DNA of 64,000 nucleotides from Euzebya pacifica (lineage in GTDB: Bacteria > Actinomycetota > Nitriliruptoria > Euzebyales > Euzebyaceae). The notes beneath the pieces were generated by a model, which made no database searches, was not told where the DNA came from, and saw nothing but the letters and a program-made list of their open reading frames with translations. This document shows, in pieces, positions 46,362 to 54,502 of the stretch. Every line of letters begins with the position of its first letter. Within the stretch, counting starts at the first letter, position 1. Location of the stretch: assembly GCF_003344865.1 (NCBI RefSeq), contig NZ_CP031165.1, forward strand, positions 3,229,910 through 3,293,909. Reading direction: 5' to 3'. A program made the position numbers and the translations under genes.

Positions 46362-47918
46362 TCAGTCGCTCAGGCGGAAGTCCAGGTCGGCGGAGACGTC
46401 GGTGACGTCCATCTGTGCCTTCTGCAGCTTGCCGGCGTAGTCCCAGTTGACCGACTGCCAGCGGGTGAACTGGTCGATGACCCACATGCCGGACTGGCGG
46501 GAGCCGTTGCCGGACTTGCCGTTGCCGCCGAACGGCAGGTGTGCCTCGGCGCCGGAGGTGGAGTTGTTGATCGACGTCATCCCGGCGCTGATCCGCTCGG
46601 CGAAGCGGAACGCCGTCTTGGGGTCGGTGGTGTAGATCGAGGAGGACAGCCCGTAGCCGTGGCCGTTGGCCAGCTCGATGGCCTCGTCGAAGTCCGCGAA
46701 GGTGCCGACGCCGACGATGGGGCCGAACGTCTCGTGGCGGTACAGCTCGTCCTTGGCGGTGATGCCGTCGACGATGGTCGGGTGCATGAAGATGCCGGCG
46801 TCGGGGTCGCCGACGAAGCCCTCACGTGGGTTGTCGGCGGTGATCCGCCCGATCCCGGTCGAGCCGTGCAGGGTGTGGTGGCCCTCGACGGCGTCCAGCC
46901 AGCGCTCGGCGTTGTCGCAGAACTTCTGGGAGATCATCGGGCCGTAGAGCACCGACGGGTCCATCGGGTCGCCGACCTTGGCGGCGCGGGTGGCCTCGTC
47001 GAAACGGCGCAGGAATTCGTCGTGGATCGACTCGTGGACGAACACCGTGCCCAGCGACGTGCAGCGCTGGCCGGAGGTGCCGAAGCCGGAGAACAGCGCA
47101 CCCTCGACCGCCAGGTCCAGGTCGGCGTCGGGCATGACGACCAGCGGGTTCTTGCCGCCGAGCTCCAGGGTGGCCTGCTGCAGGTTGCGTCCGGCCAGCT
47201 CGCCGATCCGACGACCGACCTCGACGGATCCGGTGAACCCGACCTTGTCGATGACGCCGGCGTCCATGCCGAGCTCGAGGCCCTCGAACGTGGTGGGGCC
47301 GTCGGCGACGACCAGGTTGAGCAGCCCCTCGGGCAGGCCGCCGTGCCAGAACAGCTCGGCGGTGGCCTGCGCGCTGGCGGCGGCGTACTCCGCCGGCTTC
47401 CAGGTGACGCTGTTGCCGCACAGAAGGGCCGGCACGAGGTACCAGGACGGCACGGCGACGGGGAAGTTGCCGGCGGTGATGATCGCCAGCGAGCCGACGG
47501 GACGGCGGAAGGTGAACAGCTGCTTGTCGTGCATCTCCGAGGGGACGGTCTGGCCGTACAGGCGACGGCCCTCGCCCAGGAAGAAGTCACAGGTGTCGAC
47601 CATCTCCTGGACCTCCCCCAGCGCCTCGGGGTAGGGCTTGCCGATCTCGCGGGTGACCAGGGTGGCCAGGCGCTCCTTGTTGGCCTCGATCAGCCGGCCG
47701 ATCTGCTGGATGGCACGGCCGCGGGTCGGCGCCGGGGTGGCAGCCCACTCGGCCTGCGCCTCCTTGGCGGCGCGGCAGGCGTCGAGGAAGGTGCGCGAGC
47801 TTGCCAGCGAGACGTCGGCGACGTGGTCGGACAGGTCGGCTGGGTTGTTGAGGGTCAACGTGCCGGCGGCGTCGGTGACGGCCTTGCCGTTGATGACGGA
47901 GGTGACGGTGCGGGTCAT
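46362..47918 (-). CDS. Aldehyde dehydrogenase, probable aminoadipate-semialdehyde (piperideine-6-carboxylate) dehydrogenase
   Basis: The 518 aa enzyme has Glu252 in TLELGGKNPLV, Cys286 in SGQRCTSLG, the NAD site FTGSVEVGRRIG and the C-terminal PFGGNGKSGNG. The family alone does not fix the substrate. It lies 13 bp after lysine 6-aminotransferase on the same strand, so oxidation of 2-aminoadipate 6-semialdehyde to 2-aminoadipate is the likely step. AGGAG precedes the ATG. Confidence 0.85.
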   Translation of the reverse strand: MTRTVTSVINGKAVTDAAGTLTLNNPADLSDHVADVSLASSRTFLDACRAAKEAQAEWAATPAPTRGRAIQQIGRLIEANKERLATLVTREIGKPYPEALGEVQEMVDTCDFFLGEGRRLYGQTVPSEMHDKQLFTFRRPVGSLAIITAGNFPVAVPSWYLVPALLCGNSVTWKPAEYAAASAQATAELFWHGGLPEGLLNLVVADGPTTFEGLELGMDAGVIDKVGFTGSVEVGRRIGELAGRNLQQATLELGGKNPLVVMPDADLDLAVEGALFSGFGTSGQRCTSLGTVFVHESIHDEFLRRFDEATRAAKVGDPMDPSVLYGPMISQKFCDNAERWLDAVEGHHTLHGSTGIGRITADNPREGFVGDPDAGIFMHPTIVDGITAKDELYRHETFGPIVGVGTFADFDEAIELANGHGYGLSSSIYTTDPKTAFRFAERISAGMTSINNSTSGAEAHLPFGGNGKSGNGSRQSGMWVIDQFTRWQSVNWDYAGKLQKAQMDVTDVSADLDFRLSD

Positions 47919-47931
47919 GGTACGGATGCTC

Positions 47932-49245
47932 CTAGCGAACGGTGGAGAGGACGCGGTCGAGGGCGTCGACAGCGGTGTCGAGCTCCTCGGCGGTCACGGC
48001 GAGGGAGGGACGGAAGCGCAGGGTGTGGGTGCCACAACCCAGCATCATGACCTTCTCCTCGGCCATCAAGCGGGTGGTCACCCGGTCACGGGTGTCCCCG
48101 TCGGGCATGTCCACGGCGCACAGCAGCCCACGTCCGCGGACGTTGCTGACCAGGTCCGGGTGGCGCTCGGCGAGGTCCAGGAGACGGCCGAGGAGGTGCT
48201 CGCCCTGCACCTTGGCGTTGGTGATCAGGTCACGGGACTCCACGACCTCCAGGATGCGGCGGGCGCGGACCATGTCGGTCAGGTTGCCGCCCCACGTGGA
48301 GTTGATGCGGCTGGAGACGTTGAAGACGTTGTCGGGGACCTCGTCGACGCGGCGGCCGGCCATGACGCCGCACACCTGCAGCTTCTTGCCGAAGGCGATG
48401 ACGTCGGGTTCCAGGCCCATGCCCTGGTGGGCCCAGGCGTGGCCGGTGATGACGGCGCCGGTCTGGACCTCGTCGAGGACGAAGAGGGCGTCGTTGGCGT
48501 GGGCGATGTCCTGCAGGGCGCGGAGGAACTCGGGCCGGAGGTGGTTGTCGCCGCCCTCGCCCTGGATGGGTTCGGCGATGATGCAGGCGATGTCGTGGGG
48601 GTAGCGGGCGAAGGCGTCCCTGGCCTCGGCCAGCGCGATCGCTTCCTGGCGGGCGAGGTCGTCGGCGTGGTCGGCGAGAGGGTGTCGGACGATGGGGGTG
48701 GTCAGGCGTGGCCAGTCGAACTTGGGGAACTTCGCGACCTTGGCCGGGTCGGTGTTGGTCAGCGACATCGTGTAGCCGGAGCGGCCGTGGAAGGCGCCCT
48801 TGAGGTGCATGACCTGGCTGCCGGCGGCGGCGCGACCGTGCATGGCGTTGTGACGGGACTTCCAGTCGAAGGCGACCTTGAGGGCGTTCTCGACGGCTGC
48901 GGCGCCGCCCTCGATGAAGAAGTAGTGCGGCAGGGCGTCGTCGCCGAGGACGCGGGCGAGGGTGTCGACGAAGCGGGCCATCTCCACGGTGTAGACGTCG
49001 GAGTTGGCGGGCTTGTTCATCGCCACCTCCAGCAGGGTGGCGCGGAAGTCCTCGTCCTCGAGCAGGTCGGGGTGGTTCATCCCGAGCGGCGAGGAGGCGT
49101 AGAAGGTGAACACGTCGAGGTACCGATCGCCCGTGCGGGCGTCGACCAGCCAGGACCCCTGCGAGGCCGCGGTGTCGAGCACCATGTCGTAGCCGTCGAC
49201 GAGGACGTGGGCGCGGAGGGAGTCGTGGACGTCGTTGGGTCGCAT
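47932..49245 (-). CDS. lat: L-lysine 6-transaminase
   Basis: This class III PLP aminotransferase (437 aa) should move the epsilon-amino group of lysine to 2-oxoglutarate. It shows FTFYASSPLGMNHPDL, FIEGGAAAVENALKVAFDWK, HLKGAFHGRSGYTMSLTNT, LDEVQTG (Asp258-Glu259) and the PLP lysine in IAFGKKLQVCGVMAG (about K287/288). It closely follows the mycobacterial Lat (Rv3290c) pattern. An in-frame ATG at 49287 would add 14 residues. A divergent Lrp-family gene lies 111 bp away, as with Rv3291c in M. tuberculosis. Confidence 0.92.
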   Translation of the reverse strand: MRPNDVHDSLRAHVLVDGYDMVLDTAASQGSWLVDARTGDRYLDVFTFYASSPLGMNHPDLLEDEDFRATLLEVAMNKPANSDVYTVEMARFVDTLARVLGDDALPHYFFIEGGAAAVENALKVAFDWKSRHNAMHGRAAAGSQVMHLKGAFHGRSGYTMSLTNTDPAKVAKFPKFDWPRLTTPIVRHPLADHADDLARQEAIALAEARDAFARYPHDIACIIAEPIQGEGGDNHLRPEFLRALQDIAHANDALFVLDEVQTGAVITGHAWAHQGMGLEPDVIAFGKKLQVCGVMAGRRVDEVPDNVFNVSSRINSTWGGNLTDMVRARRILEVVESRDLITNAKVQGEHLLGRLLDLAERHPDLVSNVRGRGLLCAVDMPDGDTRDRVTTRLMAEEKVMMLGCGTHTLRFRPSLAVTAEELDTAVDALDRVLSTVR

Positions 49246-49282
49246 GTGGGCATCGTGCGGGCAGCGCGTGTCAGTTCGGCTA

Positions 49283-49323
49283 GCCATTCCGTCGAGTCGA
49301 TGGCAACATGCCGACGAATCGTC
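49283..49323. promoter_or_regulatory. Two palindromes between lat and lrp (candidate operator)
   Basis: A 22-bp imperfect dyad at 49283-49304 starts GCCAT and ends ATGGC. A second, GACGA-A-TCGTC, is at 49313-49323. Both lie in the divergent intergenic region where an Lrp-type regulator would be expected to bind. A GGCTAGCC palindrome (49278-49285) overlaps the first. Confidence 0.45.
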
Positions 49324-49356
49324 AGCGGTTGGCGTCGGATCGGTGAAGGGAGCGCG

Positions 49357-49776
49357 GTGGACGACCTCGATCACGCGATCGTGCGTGAGCTGCGCCACGA
49401 CGCCCGCCTGACGATGGCCGAGCTGGGCCGATCGGTCGGGCTGTCACGGACGGCCGCGCTGGCCCGGGTGCGCCGGCTGGAGCGCGACGGGATCATCCGC
49501 GGCTACCACGCCGATGTGGCGCTGCCAGAGGACCCGGCGGCGCATGTGGCACGGGTGGGGATCGAGACCGACACGGGCGACACCGCCCGGTACGTCCGCC
49601 GGCTGTCGGCGATGGCGGCCTTCCGCGAGGCCGAGGCGGTCGCCGGCGCCTACGACCTGCTGGTCCGCTTCGAGGCCGCCACCGCCGCCGACCTGGACGC
49701 CACCCTCGACGAGATCAAGCGCTGGCCAGCGACGACACGGACGACGACGTTCGTGGTGCTCAGGCGATACGACTGA
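49357..49776 (+). CDS. Lrp/AsnC-family regulator of lysine catabolism
   Basis: The 139 aa protein has the Lrp HTH (LDHAIVRELRHDARLTMAEL, then GRSVGLSRTAALARVRRLER) and DGIIRGYHADV at the domain junction. The RAM ligand domain follows (EAVAGAYDLLVRFEA). The GTG start has GAAGGGAG 4 nt upstream. Divergence from lat mirrors mycobacterial LrpA (Rv3291c), so control of lat, with lysine or another amino acid as effector, is inferred. Confidence 0.88.
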   Translation: MDDLDHAIVRELRHDARLTMAELGRSVGLSRTAALARVRRLERDGIIRGYHADVALPEDPAAHVARVGIETDTGDTARYVRRLSAMAAFREAEAVAGAYDLLVRFEAATAADLDATLDEIKRWPATTRTTTFVVLRRYD

Positions 49777-49793
49777 CCGACCAGCCCGGACCC

Positions 49794-49808
49794 GGGGTGA
49801 ACCACCCC
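49794..49808. terminator. Compact hairpin between convergent genes
   Basis: GGGGTG-AAC-CACCCC forms a 6-bp stem with a 3-nt loop, ending on the first base of the stop codon of the minus-strand propeller gene. No U-tract is present. Confidence 0.4.
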
Positions 49809-51385
49809 TACAGCTGACCCAGCCGATCCGGCGTGACCGGCGGGGCGTCGGCCGCCAGGTAGCCGAGCACGGCCAGGTCGTAGAAGTTCTCGTCCATGTC
49901 GACGTTGCGGGTGACCTGGCTGAGGACGTGGACGTCGCCGGCCGGCGTGACCGTCACCGCCCGGCCTGCGTCGTCGCCGATGTCGGTGCTGTTGTGGCGG
50001 GCCGTCCAGCGACGGGACCCGTCACTGGCGGACAACGCGACCGTCAGCGTGTCGGAGATCGTGGCCCGGTTGGGCATGACGGTCGCGGCCACCGACGAGG
50101 ACGAGCCGCCCGTCACCGCGACGTGATCGCCGTTGATCGCGACTGCCGTGGTGAACTCCCGATCACGGTCGGGGGTGTCAACAGGCGAGACCCAGCTCGT
50201 GGATCCGTCCGTCGCGTCCAGCCCCAGTGCATATCCCTGACCGGTGCCGTCCACCGACCGGCTGCCCACGACGACGACCCGGCCGTCGTCGACGGCGACA
50301 CCGGCTGGCATGGCGACCCGCTCGGCCAGCATCTCCCGCGACAACCAGCGCCGGGCACCCGTCTCCATGTCGTAGGCGATCGTTGCCGTTGCGTAGTCGA
50401 CGTCGAACGGGGACCCGTCGACATCGTTGCTGGAGATGCCGGTGAGGACCACCAAGCCGTCGACGGGGTCAGCGGCCATGCCCTGGACCCGATCAGGGGC
50501 GTGGGCGCCGACGCCGTCCCACGCATGGGACCACGTCACGTCCAGTCCCCCGTCAGCAAGGTCCAGGCCGACCGCGAGCATGTCCAGGTCGTAGGTGCCC
50601 ACGCCATCGACCGTGGCGCCGACGACCGCGTGGTCCCCGTCGTCGCTGACCGCCAGGCCCGCGGGCACGGAGGTACCGGTCGGGATCACCCCGGGGATGG
50701 TCCGAACCGCGGTGGGGTCACCCGTGTCGGCATCGAGGCGGACCACGACCAACCCCTGCGCCACCGCGGGGGGCGGCTGTCGATGGGTGCCGAGCACCAG
50801 GACGGATCCGTCGGCCTCGGCGACGAACCAGCCGCGGGCGTCGGTGCTGCGCGCCTCGGCGCGGCCACCGTCGACCGTCGTGCTCCAGCGGACCTCACCC
50901 GTCGCCGCGTCCAGGGACATGACGACCATCAACGCGTCGGTCTGCCCGAACGCCGACGCGCGGTAGCCCGCCACGAGGACACTCGTCCCGTCCTCGGCGA
51001 TCTGGATCCCGAGTGGACGGCTGTAGGCGTCGGTCAGGCCGGGACGGCTCAGCCAACGGACCTCCCCCGTGTCGGGATCGATCCCCAGGATGCGCCAGGC
51101 GCTGTGCGCCTGCCCCTGGGTGTCGAAGAGGTCCTGCGCCCCGTACCCGGCCACCGCGATCAGGTCAGCGCTGGTCGAGGTGACCATCGCCGACGGCTGC
51201 TGGTACGGCTCGTCGACATCGGCGACCGGGTCGTGGACGACCTGCCACGACTCACAGCGGTCGTCGACCACCGGCAGCGGGACGCACTGTCCCTCCTCCG
51301 ACTGCAGGGCTGCGGCGGGTGCGACCGCCAGGACGGAGAGCGCGACGGCAACCGCCACACGCGAGATGACGACTCTTCTGGCCAT
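49808..51385 (-). CDS. Secreted PQQ-like beta-propeller protein
   Basis: The 525 aa protein has a Sec signal (MARRVVISRVAVAVALSVLA, cleavage near AAALQ) and a repeated PQQ-type motif: PDTGEVRWLS, AATGEVRWSTT, MetGARRW (METGARRWLS), ATDGSTSWVS and ASDGSRRWTA. These are seven- or eight-bladed propeller repeats. Two Cys near the mature N-terminus (GQCVPLP and DRCESW) may pair. No quinone-enzyme catalytic residues are recognised. GGGGGGAT lies 7 nt before ATG 51385, which was preferred to a longer frame lacking a signal peptide. Confidence 0.8.
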   Translation of the reverse strand: MARRVVISRVAVAVALSVLAVAPAAALQSEEGQCVPLPVVDDRCESWQVVHDPVADVDEPYQQPSAMVTSTSADLIAVAGYGAQDLFDTQGQAHSAWRILGIDPDTGEVRWLSRPGLTDAYSRPLGIQIAEDGTSVLVAGYRASAFGQTDALMVVMSLDAATGEVRWSTTVDGGRAEARSTDARGWFVAEADGSVLVLGTHRQPPPAVAQGLVVVRLDADTGDPTAVRTIPGVIPTGTSVPAGLAVSDDGDHAVVGATVDGVGTYDLDMLAVGLDLADGGLDVTWSHAWDGVGAHAPDRVQGMAADPVDGLVVLTGISSNDVDGSPFDVDYATATIAYDMETGARRWLSREMLAERVAMPAGVAVDDGRVVVVGSRSVDGTGQGYALGLDATDGSTSWVSPVDTPDRDREFTTAVAINGDHVAVTGGSSSSVAATVMPNRATISDTLTVALSASDGSRRWTARHNSTDIGDDAGRAVTVTPAGDVHVLSQVTRNVDMDENFYDLAVLGYLAADAPPVTPDRLGQL

Positions 51386-51631
51386 TTCCGGATCCCCCCG
51401 GTCGTGTGCGTCTGGCGTCGGGCGAGACATTCGTCGTGACCCGCAACGAATCCTCCTCCCGCCGAACGGCGACTCGGCAACCTGTACGTCAATCACGGCG
51501 AATCGGCCCTCCGATACAGTCCGCAAAGGCCCCTTGGAACCTGTTACCGAGGCGAAACAGACCCGCCACCTGCCGGCCACGGACCGTGCGTACCTTCCTC
51601 GCCGGTGGTCCTCGTTCGCGGGTGACCCCAC
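51386..51631. other. Non-coding stretch upstream of the secreted propeller gene
   Basis: No frame here looks coding on either strand. It should contain the minus-strand promoter of the propeller gene; TTGACG (minus strand, about 51490) and a TGTATC (about 51515) are the only promoter-like elements noticed, and they are not well spaced. GC content is slightly lower than in the flanking genes. Confidence 0.35.
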
Positions 51632-51667
51632 GGCCACGGTGGGCTATCGGCTCGGTCCACCGTGGCC
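51632..51667 (+). terminator. Strong hairpin with pyrimidine tail, no obvious upstream gene
   Basis: GGCCACGGTGG (51632-51642) pairs perfectly with CCACCGTGGCC (51657-51667) across a 14-nt loop and is followed on the plus strand by CTTCTCTTGTCC. It looks like an intrinsic terminator, yet no plus-strand gene precedes it. It may end a small RNA from 51386-51630 or be read-through control before the aldo/keto reductase. Confidence 0.5.
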
Positions 51668-51715
51668 CTTCTCTTGTCCGGGGTGGTGTCCGGGCATCCC
51701 GGTTCGCGGGCGGCA

Positions 51716-51721
51716 TAGGCT
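51716..51721 (+). promoter_or_regulatory. -10 hexamer of a probable leaderless transcript
   Basis: TAGGCT is followed by exactly 7 nt and the ATG at 51729, in the same GGCATAGGCTGC context as at 25912-25923. Confidence 0.5.
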
Positions 51722-51728
51722 GCCGTGC

Positions 51729-52701
51729 ATGGACTACGTGCGACTCGGTTCGACCGGGCTGAAGGTGTCGAGGATCTGCCTGGGATGATGTCCTACGGCG
51801 ATCCGGGCTGGCGGGAGTGGGTGCTTCCCGAGGAGGACTCGCTGCCGTTCGTCCAGCGTGCAGCCGAGGCCGGGATCACCTTCTTCGACACCGCCGACAT
51901 GTACTCCCTCGGCGTCAGCGAGGAGGTCACCGGACGGCTGCTCGGGACGGTGTTCGACCGTCGCGAGGACTACGTCCTTGCCACCAAGGTCAACTTCCCC
52001 ATGAGCGATCGTCCCAACGACGGCGGCCTGTCGCGGGGCCACATCATGGACGCCATCGACAACAGCCTCCGCCGGCTGGGCACCGACCACATCGACCTGT
52101 ACCAGATCCACCGGTGGGACGACGAGACGCCCATCGAGGAGACGATGCAGGCCCTCCACGACTGTGTCAGGGCCGGCAAGGTCCGCTACCTCGGCGCGTC
52201 GTCGATGCACGCCTGGCAGTTCGCCAAGGCCCAGCACGTGGCCGAGCGCAACGGCTGGACACCGTTCGTGTCGATGCAGAACCACTACAACCTGCTGTAC
52301 CGGGAGGAGGAACGCGAGATGATCCCCCTCTGCCGTGACCAGGGTGTCGGCGTGATCCCGTGGTCACCCCTCGCCCGGGGCCTGCTGGCCCGGCCGAGGG
52401 CCGAGGCCACGGCGACGTCCCGGGGTGCCGCCGACACCATCTCCCCCACCCTCTACGCCGACGCCTCCCGGGCGGTCATCGACGCGGTCGGCACGGTGGC
52501 CGAGCACCCGGCACCAGCCGGGCCCAGGTTGCGCTGGCCTGGCTGCTGCACCAGCCCGGCGTCACCGCCCCGATCATCGGCGCGACGAAGCTGGGGCACC
52601 TCGACGATGCCGTCGCCGCCACGACCTTGACCCTCGACGAGGAGCAGCAGGCGCTGCTGACCGAGGGGTACCGGCCGCTCCCGGTCCTCGGCCACCGGTA
52701 G
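51729..52701 (+). pseudogene. Aldo/keto reductase, interrupted by two frameshifts
   Basis: The N-terminal piece MDYVRLGSTGLKVSRICLG stops at 51786-51788. Homology continues at once in the next frame with MMSYGDPGWREWVLPEEDSL, FFDTADMYSLGVSEEVTGRL, RRLGTDHIDLYQIHRW and [12 protein letters not shown]. Near 52510 it shifts again, and the end ([31 protein letters not shown]) is in a third frame, stopping at 52701. Each break fits loss of one base, in GGG at about 51781 and in CCC at about 52508. The promoter is intact and codon use is normal, so this is either a very young pseudogene or two sequencing errors. Confidence 0.85.
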
Positions 52702-52906
52702 ACGACCAACCGCCCGGCCCGCACGCCACCCCCCAGCCGAGTTGTGCAGCTGTGCCGGCCATGGAGCCGAGCTGCACCACTCCTCGAGGGTGTGGTGAAG
52801 CACGGCCGGGGGGCCGGCCGACCTGCACATTCCCGCCGCCGGCCACCAGCCCGCCGGCCACCGGTCGCCCGCCGGCCGGCCACCGGCCACCAGCCCGCCG
52901 GCCGGG
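52702..52906. repeat. Structured GC-rich spacer between convergent genes
   Basis: No gene is seen. GTGCAGCT (52744-52751) pairs with AGCTGCAC (52770-52777), and CACCAC (52775-52780) with GTGGTG (52792-52797). From about 52810 to 52906 the sequence is a degenerate array of GCCGGCCACC/AGCCCGCCGGCC units. The hairpins may stop transcription from both sides. Confidence 0.5.
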
Positions 52907-54499
52907 TCAGCCCTCGAGCAGCCAGATGCCGTCGCCGCCGGGCAGCACGACCTGCTCCCCTGCCGCGACGGGCTGGCCGTCAACGGCGCGGTCGCGGTGG
53001 AACGTCACGGTCGACGGGGTGTCGACGGTGACCGCCACCTCCTCCACACCGGGGTTGGCGACCACGCGCAGCGCACCCCGCCGGTAGTCCACGACCGCCC
53101 CCGCACCGGCCAGGTCCACGTCATCGGGCAGCTCGGGCAACCCTCGCCAGGCCGCGATCAGACGGCGCCAGGTGTGCAGCCACGACCCCTCGTCCTCGCG
53201 CTGGACCGCCCAGGTCTCCTCCGGTCCACGGCCGCCGAACGGCAGCCACGGCGTACACCCATCGGTGAAGCCCATCCCCTCCCCCGGCGCCCATGGCATG
53301 GGCGTGCGGGCCAGGTCACGGCTCATGAAGGCCTTCTCGGGGTTCCGCAGGGCGAACGGGTCGTGCATCTCCTCCAGCGCCAGGGTGGCGTTGTCCAACC
53401 CCAGCTCCTCGCCCTGGTACAGCCACGGCATGCCGGGCAGCCCCCACTGCAGCAACTGCATGGTCAGCGCACGACGTCGACCGTCCTCACCACCGCCGTA
53501 CCTGGACGCCGCCCGTGGTCGGTCGTGGGTGCCGGTGATCCACGCCAGCTTGTTCGGGGGCAGCGACACGGCGTCGGCGACCACCGCCCGGACGGTCGTC
53601 GGTGTCCACTCGATGTGCAGCGGCGGGAACCAGAATCCCAGGTGCAGGCCGTCGTCGGGATCGAGGTAGCGCCGCAGCCGGTCGGGCTCGAGCACGTAGA
53701 TCTCCCCGAGGAGCAACGCGCCCAACGGGTCGGCGACCTGCCGCCAGCGGCGATGCACCCTGGTGTTGTCGGGCTGGTCGAGGTCGTAGCGGTGTTCGAG
53801 GTTCTCGAACTCCCGGCCCATGAACCGGTCGGCGTCCTCCGGTGCCGGTGGCAGGTCGGGGAAGTCGGGATGTTTGGTCAGGGCATGGGCGACGTCCAGC
53901 CGGAAGCCCGAGGACCCCTCACCGATCCAGTGCCGGAGGATGCCGTCGAACTCCTGCCGCACGCGTTCGCTGCGCCAGTTGAGGTCGGGCTGCTCGGGCA
54001 GGAACAGGTGGCACCAGTACTGCCCGGTCGCCTCGTCCAGCGTCCACGCCGGCCCCCCGAAGTGCGACACCCAGTTGTTGGGCGGCCCACCGTCCGGTCC
54101 GGGATCGGCCCACAGGTAGTCCTCTCGCCGTTCGCTGTCGCGTGAGGACCGGGCGTCGAGGAACCAGGGATGTTCCGAGGAGGTGTGGTTGGGCACCAGG
54201 TCGGTCAGGATCCGCATGCCGCGTCGTGCAGCTTCCCGGCACAGGCGGCGGTAGGTCTCGTCGTCGCCGAACTCCTCGGCGACGCTGCGGAAGTCGCTGA
54301 CGTCGTAGCCGTGGTCGCGCATCGGCGACTTCGTGCAGGGGGTCAGCCAGACGACGCCGACGCCCAGCCAGGCCAGGTCGTCGAGGTGGTCGATGACCCC
54401 CTGCAGGTCACCGACCCCGTCGCCGTCGCTGTCGCCGAAGGATCGGATGTAGACCTCGTAGCCGACCTCGCGCAGCCACCATCGGTCGATCGACGTCAC
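52907..54499 (-). CDS. GH13 alpha-glucosidase
   Basis: This 530 aa GH13 enzyme opens with WWLREVGYEVYIRSFGDSDG and GVGVVWLTPCTKSPMRDHGYD. It has DLVPNHTSSEHPWF, the nucleophile in GFRLDVAHAL, the acid/base Glu in LLLGEIYVLEP and the third Asp in ITGTHDRPR (THD instead of the usual NHD). GLPGMPWLYQGEELG follows. This fits oligo-1,6-glucosidase/alpha-glucosidase rather than a glucanotransferase. It starts 3 bp after the glgP stop, with GGAG inside the end of glgP as ribosome site, so it acts with GlgP in glucan breakdown. Confidence 0.9.
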   Translation of the reverse strand: MTSIDRWWLREVGYEVYIRSFGDSDGDGVGDLQGVIDHLDDLAWLGVGVVWLTPCTKSPMRDHGYDVSDFRSVAEEFGDDETYRRLCREAARRGMRILTDLVPNHTSSEHPWFLDARSSRDSERREDYLWADPGPDGGPPNNWVSHFGGPAWTLDEATGQYWCHLFLPEQPDLNWRSERVRQEFDGILRHWIGEGSSGFRLDVAHALTKHPDFPDLPPAPEDADRFMGREFENLEHRYDLDQPDNTRVHRRWRQVADPLGALLLGEIYVLEPDRLRRYLDPDDGLHLGFWFPPLHIEWTPTTVRAVVADAVSLPPNKLAWITGTHDRPRAASRYGGGEDGRRRALTMQLLQWGLPGMPWLYQGEELGLDNATLALEEMHDPFALRNPEKAFMSRDLARTPMPWAPGEGMGFTDGCTPWLPFGGRGPEETWAVQREDEGSWLHTWRRLIAAWRGLPELPDDVDLAGAGAVVDYRRGALRVVANPGVEEVAVTVDTPSTVTFHRDRAVDGQPVAAGEQVVLPGGDGIWLLEG

Positions 54500-54502
54500 C
54501 TG

